Assembly (NCBI RefSeq): GCF_001083785.1
Contig: NZ_LAVL01000092.1
Span: 1-33,265 of the forward strand
Direction of reading: 5' to 3'
Length of the DNA: 33,265 nt
Origin: Nonomuraea sp. SBT364
GTDB lineage: Bacteria; Actinomycetota; Actinomycetes; Streptosporangiales; Streptosporangiaceae
This document shows positions 16,779 through 23,669 of this stretch, one piece after another. The position numbers and the translations under genes are program-made. The notes under the pieces are model-generated. The model searched no databases. It had not been told where the DNA came from and saw only the letters and a program-made list of their open reading frames with translations. Numbering within the stretch: the stretch's first letter is position 1; the number at the start of each line of letters is the position of its first letter.

Positions 16779-17351
16779 TTGTCCCCCCTTAGATCCATTC
16801 GCCCAGGTAGCTGGGGCCGCCTCGCGCCCGCCGCCGGGGTGATCGCGGTCCTGGCGGTCGCCGGTCTCGGCATTCTGCTGGCGTTCACCGCTCCGCGGAA
16901 TCAGGCGCGGAAAAGCGTGCCGGAATTCGATCAGGAAAAGCCGCTTTTCCATGGATCAAGCACGTCCGTACGAACTCCCTGGTCATCACCGGTTCTCCCG
17001 GAGCCTTCGGATTCATCCTCGGCCCGCGCGCCGGCCGTGCCCTCGCCGGTCGGCACGCCCGGGTGGGCGCACGCGGTGCCGCCGCCCGCCGTGCGGTCCT
17101 CGCCCGCCGCAACCCCGTCGTCCAGCGCGCCTCCTCCCCCGAAGGCCACTCCCGGCCCGCCGGTCTCCACGCCGGAGGCGGCCGTGACGAAGACCACGCC
17201 GGGGACGGCGGTGACGAAGACCACGCCGCCGCCCGCCGTGGCGACGCCGGCTCCGACGGCCACGGCGCGGCTGGGCCCCGATCCGTGCGCCACCTTCCGC
17301 GACTTCCGGCGTGACCCCTGCTACCGGTTCCTGGACCAGCTCAGCCGCTGA
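16779..17351 (+). CDS. Membrane-anchored Pro/Thr-rich protein, unknown function, TTG start
   Basis: A protein of 190 aa with a membrane segment near the N-terminus (AGVIAVLAVAGLGILLAF, about residues 19-36) and a Pro/Ser/Thr/Ala-rich extracellular stalk with a repeated AVTKTTPG/AVTKTTPP unit. The C-terminus is different and compact, CATFRDFRRDPCYRF, with two cysteines. The TTG at 16779 is preferred because AAAGGAA sits 7 bases upstream; an in-frame ATG at 16746 has no ribosome site. No family is recognised. Its stop codon directly abuts the stop of the convergent LysR gene. With its divergent neighbour it may form a surface-protein pair. Confidence 0.7.
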   Translation: MSPLRSIRPGSWGRLAPAAGVIAVLAVAGLGILLAFTAPRNQARKSVPEFDQEKPLFHGSSTSVRTPWSSPVLPEPSDSSSARAPAVPSPVGTPGWAHAVPPPAVRSSPAATPSSSAPPPPKATPGPPVSTPEAAVTKTTPGTAVTKTTPPPAVATPAPTATARLGPDPCATFRDFRRDPCYRFLDQLSR

Positions 17352-18239
17352 TCAGTCTTCGTACCCGAGGTCACGGGCCGCCTGGACGAGCGCCCGCACC
17401 AGCGGCGTCTCACCGCGAGCCGGCCAGACGAGCGCCCACCGGCCGGGCGGCAGATCGCGGAAGGGCACGTAGACGATGTCCGGCCAGGGGAAGAAGCGGG
17501 CCGCCTCGGCCTGCACCGGCTGCACGATCTGCCCGGCCGCGACGGCGGTCAGCACCTCCTGCCAGGTGGTGACCACCGGGCCGCGGTGCACGGGCCGCCC
17601 GCCGGCGGTGGTGGCGGGCACGTTCGCCGCCTCCCAGTAGGCCGGCGGCGGGCCCGAGATCGTCGCGACGGTGCAGCCGCCCAGGTCCTCCCGGCACACC
17701 GACTCGCGGCCGGCGTACGGGTGCCCGGCGGGGACCATGAGCATCATCGGCGAGGTGCGCAGGACCGGGCCGACGACGAGATCCGGCTCGCGGACCGGCA
17801 GCCAGTGCAGCGCCACGCCGGCCACCCCGGACCGCAGCGCCAGGAACGGGTCCGACAGGCGCACCTCGCGGAACCGGAGCTCGGCGGCCGGATACCGGGT
17901 CTGGAAGAGCTCGGTCACATCGGTGATCGCCCGGGCCATCCCGCCCATCGTGCCCACGGTGAGGACCCCGGACACGCCCCGGGCGGCGGCGGCCGCGGCC
18001 TCGACACCCTCCTTGATCAGGCCGTATCCGGCCGTGAGGTCGGCCCGCAACCGCTCGCCGATGGGCGTGAGCCGGGTCACCCGGCTGGTGCGGTCGAACA
18101 GGGGCGCGCCGATCCGCCGCTCCTGCTTCCTGATCGACTGGCTGACGCGGGCCTGGGTGACGTGGAGCCGCTGGGCGGTGCGGCCGAAGTGCAGTTCCTC
18201 CGCCAGCGTCAGGAAGATCTCGATGTCCCGCAGCTCCAC
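17352..18239 (-). CDS. LysR-family transcriptional regulator
   Basis: A 295-aa LysR regulator. The N-terminal winged HTH spans residues 1-60 (MELRDIEIFLTLAEELHFGRTAQRL, then VTQARVSQSIRKQERRIGAPLF). The rest is the two-lobed effector domain, starting near the VLTVGTMGGMARAITD stretch. The start at 18239 gives the canonical N-terminus. It lies 30 bp after miaB on the same strand and could be read from the miaB transcript. No divergent target gene is adjacent, which is unusual for this family, so its regulon is unclear. Confidence 0.92.
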   Translation of the reverse strand: MELRDIEIFLTLAEELHFGRTAQRLHVTQARVSQSIRKQERRIGAPLFDRTSRVTRLTPIGERLRADLTAGYGLIKEGVEAAAAAARGVSGVLTVGTMGGMARAITDVTELFQTRYPAAELRFREVRLSDPFLALRSGVAGVALHWLPVREPDLVVGPVLRTSPMMLMVPAGHPYAGRESVCREDLGGCTVATISGPPPAYWEAANVPATTAGGRPVHRGPVVTTWQEVLTAVAAGQIVQPVQAEAARFFPWPDIVYVPFRDLPPGRWALVWPARGETPLVRALVQAARDLGYED

Positions 18240-18269
18240 GTGCCCGCCTTCCGCGCCACGACCCGGAGG

Positions 18270-19763
18270 TCAGTGCGCCGAGCAGCCGTCCGCGACCGGC
18301 GGGAGCGGTGCCGGGCGGCCGATGGACGGCATGCCGAGCAGCACGCCCGGCCCCTGCGCCGGGGCGCCCTGGCGGGCCTCCCACGCGTCGCCCGCGCGGG
18401 TGCGGCGCACGGCGCGCGGCGCCCCGTCGGCCACCAGGTGGTGCGGCGCGGCGTAGGTGACCTCGACGGTCACCATGTCGCCGGGCCGGGGGGCCTGGCC
18501 GCCGGTGTCGAAGTGGACGAGCCGGTTGTCGGCGGCGCGGCCGGACAGGCGGCGGGTGGCGTCGTCCTTGCGGCCCTCGCCCTCGGCGACCAGCACCTCC
18601 AGGGTGCGGCCGACCTGCTTCTTGTTCTCCTCCCAGGAGATCTCCTCCTGAAGGGCGACCAGCCGCTCGTAGCGCTCCTGGACGACCTCCTTGGGGATCT
18701 GGTCGTCCATGGTCGCGGCCGGGGTGCCGGGACGGATGGAGTACTGGAAGGTGAAGGCGTTGGCGAAGCGGCTCTGCCGTACGACGTCGAGGGTCTGCTG
18801 GAAGTCGTCCTCCGTCTCGCCGGGGAAGCCGACGATGATGTCGGTGGAGATCGCGGCGTCGGGCATCGCGGCGCGCACGCGCTCGATGATGCCCAGGTAG
18901 CGCTCGGCCCGGTAGGAGCGGCGCATCGCCTTGAGCAGCCGCGACGAGCCCGACTGCAGCGGCATGTGGAGCTGGTGCATGACGTTGGGCGTCTCGGCCA
19001 TGGCGGCGATGACGTCGTCGGTGAAGGCGGCCGGGTGCGGCGAGGTGAACCGGACCCGCTCCAGGCCCTCGACGTCGCCGCAGGCGCGCAGCAGCTTGCC
19101 GAACGCCAGCCGGTCGCCGAACTCGACGCCGTAGGTGTTGACGTTCTGGCCGAGCAGCGTGACCTCCAGGACGCCCTGCTCGACGAGCGTGCGCACCTCG
19201 GCCAGGACGTCGCCGGGACGGCGGTCCTTCTCCTTGCCGCGCAGCGCCGGCACGATGCAGAACGTGCACGTGTTGTTGCAGCCGACGGAGATCGCGACCC
19301 AGGCGGCGTAGGCGGACTCGCGCCTGGTCGGCAGCGTGGAGGGGAAGACCTCCAGCGACTCCTTGAGCTCGACCTGCGCCTCGCCCTCGACGCGGGCGCG
19401 CTCCAGCAGGACCGGCAGGGAGCCGATGTTGTGCGTGCCGAACACCACGTCGACCCACGGCGCCTTGCGGACGATCTCGCCCTGGTCCTTCTGCGCCAGG
19501 CAGCCGCCCACGGCGATCTGCATGCGCGGGTTGGACACCTTCGCCGGTCGCAGGTGGCCGAGGTTGCCGTAGAGGCGGTTGTCGGCGTTCTCGCGCACGG
19601 CGCACGTGTTGAAGACGACCACGTCGGCGGTCTCGCCGTCGGCCGCGGGCACGTAACCGGCGTTTTCCAGCAGGCCGGACAGCCTCTCGGAGTCGTGCAC
19701 GTTCATCTGGCACCCGTATGTGCGCACTTGGTAGGTGCGGGCGCTCTCCTGGGTCACAGTCAT
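18270..19763 (-). CDS. miaB: tRNA-2-methylthio-N6-dimethylallyladenosine synthase
   Basis: Radical-SAM methylthiotransferase that adds a methylthio group to the i6A37 produced by MiaA. The 497-aa protein has the three N-terminal cluster cysteines Cys18, Cys54 and Cys88, the radical-SAM CxxxCxxC motif at Cys162, Cys166 and Cys169 (GCNNTCTFC), and a TRAM-like region after about residue 385. A Pro/Ala-rich tail of some 50 residues follows the TRAM domain. The start at 19763 gives a normal N-terminus. It is divergent from gluA, and its promoter must lie in the 137-bp gap. Confidence 0.97.
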   Translation of the reverse strand: MTVTQESARTYQVRTYGCQMNVHDSERLSGLLENAGYVPAADGETADVVVFNTCAVRENADNRLYGNLGHLRPAKVSNPRMQIAVGGCLAQKDQGEIVRKAPWVDVVFGTHNIGSLPVLLERARVEGEAQVELKESLEVFPSTLPTRRESAYAAWVAISVGCNNTCTFCIVPALRGKEKDRRPGDVLAEVRTLVEQGVLEVTLLGQNVNTYGVEFGDRLAFGKLLRACGDVEGLERVRFTSPHPAAFTDDVIAAMAETPNVMHQLHMPLQSGSSRLLKAMRRSYRAERYLGIIERVRAAMPDAAISTDIIVGFPGETEDDFQQTLDVVRQSRFANAFTFQYSIRPGTPAATMDDQIPKEVVQERYERLVALQEEISWEENKKQVGRTLEVLVAEGEGRKDDATRRLSGRAADNRLVHFDTGGQAPRPGDMVTVEVTYAAPHHLVADGAPRAVRRTRAGDAWEARQGAPAQGPGVLLGMPSIGRPAPLPPVADGCSAH

Positions 19764-19863
19764 CGCATGTTCAAGGGTAGTCGTTGTGCGGATCGCGGCA
19801 GCCCTTCGGAGCTAAAAGTCCAGCTTGACGGCACGATGTGATCGGATCGGTACCGGTCGGTTA

Positions 19864-19892
19864 GTGACCAGCGCCCTTCGTGCCTCTACCGT
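19864..19892 (+). promoter_or_regulatory. Candidate promoter for a leaderless gluABCD transcript
   Basis: A -35-like GTGACC (19864-19869) and a -10-like TACCGT (19887-19892) are separated by 17 bp. The -10 ends 8 bases before the ATG at 19901, so the predicted transcript would start at or next to the start codon. No ribosome site precedes that ATG. This combination is typical of leaderless actinobacterial genes. The assignment is from motif spacing only. Confidence 0.5.
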
Positions 19893-19900
19893 TTGACTCC

Positions 19901-20656
19901 ATGACGGAGAACGGGGACGTCACTCCACTCGTGCAGATGGAGAACGTCAACAAGCACTTCGGGGCGCTGCACGTCCTGAAGGACATCAACTTGACCGTCT
20001 CTCGTGGCGAGGTTCTGGTCGTCATCGGTCCTTCCGGCGGTGGGAAGTCCACCCTGTGCCGGACGATCAACCGGCTGGAGACCATCGACGGCGGGAGGAT
20101 CGTCTTCGACGGCCAGGTGTTGCCGGAAGAGGGCAAGACGCTGGCACGGCTGAGGTCCGAAGTCGGGATGGTGTTCCAGTCCTTCAACCTCTTCGCCCAC
20201 AAGACCATCCGCGAGAACGTCACCCTGGGCCCCGTCAAGGTGCGCCGCCAGGCGAAGGACGCCGCGGACACGCGGGCGATGGAGCTGCTGGAGCGGGTCG
20301 GGATCGCGGCACAGGCCGACAAGTACCCCGCGCAGCTGTCCGGGGGACAGCAGCAGCGGGTGGCGATCGCCAGGGCCCTGGCGATGGATCCGAAGATGAT
20401 CCTTTTTGACGAGCCGACCTCGGCACTGGACCCCGAGATGGTGCAGGAGGTGCTCGACGTCATGATCGGACTGGCCCGTGACGGGATGACCATGATGGTC
20501 GTCACGCACGAGATGGGGTTCGCCCGGCGGGCGGCCAACCGGGTGGTGTTCATGGCCGACGGGCAGATCGTCGAGGAGAACACCCCTGACGAGTTCTTCA
20601 CCAACGCGCAGACCGATCGAGCGCGCGACTTCCTTTCGAAGATCCTTACGCACTGA
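19901..20656 (+). CDS. gluA: Glutamate-type ABC transporter ATP-binding protein
   Basis: ATPase of a polar amino-acid importer, 251 aa. It shows Walker A GPSGGGKST, Q-loop VFQSFNLF, signature LSGGQQQRVAIARA, Walker B MILFDEPTSALD and the switch His in VVTHEMGF. Family similarity is closest to glutamate/glutamine importers (GluA/GlnQ). The ATG at 19901 is chosen because of the -10 element 8 bases upstream; a GTG at 19880 is possible but has no ribosome site. It heads the gluABCD-type operon, and the binding protein starts 20 bp downstream. Glutamate specificity is inferred from the family and operon order. Confidence 0.95.
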   Translation: MTENGDVTPLVQMENVNKHFGALHVLKDINLTVSRGEVLVVIGPSGGGKSTLCRTINRLETIDGGRIVFDGQVLPEEGKTLARLRSEVGMVFQSFNLFAHKTIRENVTLGPVKVRRQAKDAADTRAMELLERVGIAAQADKYPAQLSGGQQQRVAIARALAMDPKMILFDEPTSALDPEMVQEVLDVMIGLARDGMTMMVVTHEMGFARRAANRVVFMADGQIVEENTPDEFFTNAQTDRARDFLSKILTH

Positions 20657-20676
20657 CGAGTAAGAGGCAGGTACAC

Positions 20677-21534
20677 ATGCACATGCGTCGAATGGGAGCG
20701 GTGCTCTCCGTGGCGGCGATGGCCACAGGGCTGGCCGCCTGCGGCGGTGGCGAGACCTACGCGACCGTGGCTGACAAGATCGCGGGCGGCGGCACCGTCG
20801 TGGTCGGCACCAAGTGGGACCAGCCGAGCTTGGGCCTGAAGAAGGGCGCCAACCCCGAAGGTTTCGACGTCGACGTCGCCAAGGCCGTGCTGAAGGAGAT
20901 GAACGGCGGCAAGGACGTGCCGGTGGAGTGGAAGGAGTCGAAGTCGGACAACCGCGAGCCTTTCCTGGCCAACGGCACGGTCGACATCATCTTCGCCACC
21001 TACTCCATCACCGAGTCGCGCAAGGAGAAGGTCACCTTCGGCGGCCCCTACGTCATCGCGCACCAGGACGTGATGGTCCGCAAGGACGACACCTCCATCA
21101 ACACCCCCCAGGACCTGGTCGGCAAGAAGATCTGCAAGGCCTCCGGCTCCAACTCCTACAAGCGCATCACGGACCCGCCCCCGGACGGCGAGCTCGACCT
21201 CGACGCCACGACGGTCGACGCCGCGAGCTACTCCGAGTGCATCCAGAAGCTGGGCGGCAACAACCTCGACGCCGTCACCACCGACGACCTGATCCTGGCG
21301 GGCTTCGCCAAGCAGGCCGGCGGCAACTTCAAGGTGCTGGGCCAGGGCTTCACCGACGAGAAGTACGGCATCGGCCTGAAGAAGGGCGACACCAAGACGT
21401 GTGAGGCCGTCAACAAGGCGGTCCAGGCGATCTGGCAGAACGGCACGATGAAGCAACTCGTGGACAAGTGGTTCGGGGGCATCGAAGGCCTGAAGGTCTC
21501 CCAGGAAGCCCCGCCCGCCGAGGGCTGCGCCTGA
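20677..21534 (+). CDS. gluB: Glutamate-type ABC transporter substrate-binding lipoprotein
   Basis: Extracellular solute-binding protein of family 3, 285 aa. It has a lipoprotein signal peptide: MHMRRMG followed by a hydrophobic stretch and the lipobox LAAC with the lipid-carrying Cys22. The mature part has the family segments NPEGFDVDVAKAVL, VDIIFATYSITESRKEKVTF and KYGIGLKKGD. Two cysteines in KKICKASGSN and YSECIQKL may pair. A GGCAGG ribosome site precedes the ATG; a second ATG two codons later is possible. A strong stem-loop follows the stop codon and may keep its mRNA abundant. Confidence 0.95.
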   Translation: MHMRRMGAVLSVAAMATGLAACGGGETYATVADKIAGGGTVVVGTKWDQPSLGLKKGANPEGFDVDVAKAVLKEMNGGKDVPVEWKESKSDNREPFLANGTVDIIFATYSITESRKEKVTFGGPYVIAHQDVMVRKDDTSINTPQDLVGKKICKASGSNSYKRITDPPPDGELDLDATTVDAASYSECIQKLGGNNLDAVTTDDLILAGFAKQAGGNFKVLGQGFTDEKYGIGLKKGDTKTCEAVNKAVQAIWQNGTMKQLVDKWFGGIEGLKVSQEAPPAEGCA

Positions 21535-21544
21535 TCCTCTCTGA

Positions 21545-21572
21545 GGCGGCGGCCGGAATGCCGGCCGCCGCC
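21545..21572 (+). promoter_or_regulatory. 12-bp intercistronic stem-loop between gluB and gluC
   Basis: A perfect 12-bp stem of GGCGGCGGCCGG and CCGGCCGCCGCC with an AATG loop, starting 10 bases after the gluB stop. No T-run follows, so full termination is unlikely. It is well placed to protect the gluB message from 3' decay or to partly attenuate gluCD, giving more binding protein than permease. It ends about 20 bases before the gluC start. Confidence 0.75.
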
Positions 21573-21592
21573 CTCCTATGTGGTGGAGCACG

Positions 21593-22261
21593 ATGGACGA
21601 CCTAATCAGATACGCACCCGAGCTCGCCTTGGGCTTCTGGGAGAACGTCAAGCTCTCGGCCGTGGCTGCGATCGCCTCCCTGATCCTCGGCACGATCCTG
21701 GTGGCGATGCGGGTTTCGCCCACCCCCGTGCTGCGGGTCGCGGGCACCGCCTACGTCAATGTGGTGCGTAACACGCCGCTGACGCTGGTGCTGGCGTTCT
21801 CCGCGCTGGGTCTGAGCGACCAGCTCGGCCTCATCTTCTCCGACGTGCCCAGGACCAACTCGTTCTGGATCGTCGCCATGGGCCTGTCGGCCTACACGGC
21901 GGCTTTCGTGTGCGAGTCCCTGCGCTCGGGCATCAACACCGTTTCCCTCGGTCAGGCCGAGGCGGCCAGGGCGATCGGGCTGACGTTCTCGCAGTCGCTG
22001 CGGATGATCATTCTTCCCCAGGCCTTCCGCGCGGTCATCGCACCGCTCGGCAGCGTCATGATCGCCATGATCAAGAACACCACGGTCGCGACCGCCGGCG
22101 GCTACCTCGCCGACGCAGCCGCCGTCATGAAGATCGTCTTCGATGACACTGGCGCGTCGATCCCGATCTTCATTGGAATCATCCTCGCCTTTATGGCCCT
22201 GACGATGCCGATCGGCTTCTTCACCGGCTGGCTGGCCCGACGTCTGGCGGTGGCCCGATGA
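21593..22261 (+). CDS. gluC: Glutamate-type ABC transporter permease
   Basis: Integral membrane permease, 222 aa, of the polar amino-acid (HisMQ-type) family. It has several hydrophobic segments and the EAA-loop sequence GQAEAARAIGLTFSQSLRMI (about residues 121-140), which contacts the ATPase. The ATG at 21593 is preferred over one at 21578 because GGTGGAG then lies at ribosome-site distance. Its stop overlaps the start of gluD (ATGA), so the two permeases are translated together. Confidence 0.94.
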   Translation: MDDLIRYAPELALGFWENVKLSAVAAIASLILGTILVAMRVSPTPVLRVAGTAYVNVVRNTPLTLVLAFSALGLSDQLGLIFSDVPRTNSFWIVAMGLSAYTAAFVCESLRSGINTVSLGQAEAARAIGLTFSQSLRMIILPQAFRAVIAPLGSVMIAMIKNTTVATAGGYLADAAAVMKIVFDDTGASIPIFIGIILAFMALTMPIGFFTGWLARRLAVAR

Positions 22262-23151
22262 GCACCTCGGTCCTCTTCGACACCCCCGGCCCGCGCGGCC
22301 GGGTGCGCAACCACCTGCTCACGGTGGTCAGCGTCGTGGCGGTGGCGGGCGCCCTCTACTGGGTCTACAGCGGCTTCGACGCCAAGGGCCAGTGGGAAGG
22401 GAAGATCTGGGAGCCGTTCCTCCAGGCGGACACCTGGCGCTACTACATCATCCCCGGCCTGATCGGCACGTTGCGCGCGGCCGCTGTGGCGGCGGTGCTC
22501 GCGCTCGTGTTCGGCGCCGTCTTCGGCCTGGCCCGGCTCTCCGACCACCGCTGGATCCGCATCCCGGCGGGCGTGGTGGTGGAGGTCTTCCGGGCCATCC
22601 CGCTGCTGCTGCTGATCTTCTTCATCTTCTACCTGGCGCCGACGCTGTTCGGCGGCGGCGACTACGCCTTCATCGCGGTGGTGCTCGGCCTGACCCTCTA
22701 CAACGGGTCGGTGCTCGCCGAGGTCGTCCGGGCCGGCGTGCACGCGGTGCCCAAGGGCCAGTCGGAGGCCGCCTACGCGGTCGGCATGCGCAAGAACCAG
22801 GTGATGCGGCTGGTGCTGCTGCCGCAGGCCGTCACGGCGATGATGCCGGCGATCGTGAGCCAGCTCGTGGTGCTGCTCAAGGACACCGCGCTCGGCTACA
22901 TCATCGCCTACGTCGACCTGCTCAACACCGGGTTCAAGATCCTGCCCGCCGCGTTCTTCGGCTCCCTGATCCCCGCCGCGATCGTCATCGGCATCATCTA
23001 CGTGGGGCTCAACATGCTGCTCAGCTACGTGGCCAACTGGCTGGAGCGGCGCAGCCGGCGCAGCCGCAAGACCGCGGCCACCCCGGTCGCGCCTCCCGGG
23101 GCCGAGGCCATCGGCCTGCGTTCCGGCGGCGGTCTCGACAGCACCGACTAG
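22258..23151 (+). CDS. gluD: Glutamate-type ABC transporter permease
   Basis: Second permease of the importer, 297 aa. After a cytoplasmic N-terminus and a first membrane segment (LLTVVSVVAVAGALYWVY) comes an extracytoplasmic stretch of about 40 residues before the permease core. The EAA loop is GQSEAAYAVGMRKNQVMRLV, followed by LPQAVTAMMPA. It ends in a charged, Arg-rich cytoplasmic tail (RRSRRSRKTAA). The start overlaps the gluC stop. A strong stem-loop 27 bp downstream ends the operon. Confidence 0.94.
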   Translation: MSTSVLFDTPGPRGRVRNHLLTVVSVVAVAGALYWVYSGFDAKGQWEGKIWEPFLQADTWRYYIIPGLIGTLRAAAVAAVLALVFGAVFGLARLSDHRWIRIPAGVVVEVFRAIPLLLLIFFIFYLAPTLFGGGDYAFIAVVLGLTLYNGSVLAEVVRAGVHAVPKGQSEAAYAVGMRKNQVMRLVLLPQAVTAMMPAIVSQLVVLLKDTALGYIIAYVDLLNTGFKILPAAFFGSLIPAAIVIGIIYVGLNMLLSYVANWLERRSRRSRKTAATPVAPPGAEAIGLRSGGGLDSTD

Positions 23152-23177
23152 CCGGTCACCCAGATCGTCCGGAAGAC

Positions 23178-23220
23178 GAGGGGCCCGGATCGCTTCACCT
23201 CGAAGCGATCCAGGCCCCTC
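23178..23220. terminator. Bidirectional terminator between gluD and the peptide operon
   Basis: The arms GAGGGGCC-C-GGATCGCTTC and GAAGCGATCC-A-GGCCCCTC pair over 18 bp with a single C/A mismatch around a 5-base loop. It lies between two convergent operons: 27 bp after gluD and 6 bp after the end of the signal peptidase gene. It lacks a T-run, as is common in actinobacteria. It can serve both strands and marks the ends of both units. Confidence 0.85.
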
Positions 23221-23225
23221 GCCCG

Positions 23226-23669
23226 TTATCGAGCCATCTTCCTGACCATCACACCCAGCAGGTCCTCGCCCGCGAAATAGCCGCGGGTGCGGGAATCGGT
23301 GCTCCTCGCCGGGTTGTCGCCGATCACCACGAGCCTGCCCGGCGGCACCCTGTCCTCAGGAGCGTCCGCCAGGCTCGGCACCTCGCCCTTGGGCAGGACA
23401 TCGCCCGGGGCGGCCAGCACCCGCTTGATGATCCACGACCGTGCCAGATCCGATCGGCGTGCCGCGCCGGGGTCCTCCTCGCCGGAACGCAGGATCACGA
23501 TGTCGCCCCGCCGGACCCTGGCGAGTGGAGCCCTGCGCACCAGCACCCGCTCGTTCGGAAGCAGCGTCGGCGACATGCTCTGCCCCCACACCGTGACCAC
23601 GACGAACGTCCGGCGAAGCCATGCCGCGACCACGAACGGCGCCCCCAGAGCCATCAGCCACCAGATCAT
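23226..23669 (-). CDS. S26 family signal peptidase in a peptide-secretion operon
   Basis: A 147-aa single-pass membrane serine protease of the S26/LepB type. An N-terminal membrane segment (WWLMALGAPFVVAAWL) is followed by the catalytic Ser31 in GQSMSPTL. The general base Lys82 lies in WIIKRVLAAPGD, and the GDN-x-x-x-S-x-DSR motif is near residues 117-127. It is shorter than housekeeping signal peptidases. It is the last gene of a five-gene operon and overlaps the ABC exporter stop (ATGA). The likely role, inferred from context, is removal of the leader from the Cys-rich peptide, probably after its AAA sequence. The housekeeping role of a general LepB is less likely given this location. Confidence 0.9.
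   Translation of the reverse strand: MIWWLMALGAPFVVAAWLRRTFVVVTVWGQSMSPTLLPNERVLVRRAPLARVRRGDIVILRSGEEDPGAARRSDLARSWIIKRVLAAPGDVLPKGEVPSLADAPEDRVPPGRLVVIGDNPARSTDSRTRGYFAGEDLLGVMVRKMAR

Noticed and set aside
21545..21572. Full terminator between gluB and gluC
   Set aside because: gluC and gluD are part of the same importer, follow closely, and no T-run or separate promoter is visible.
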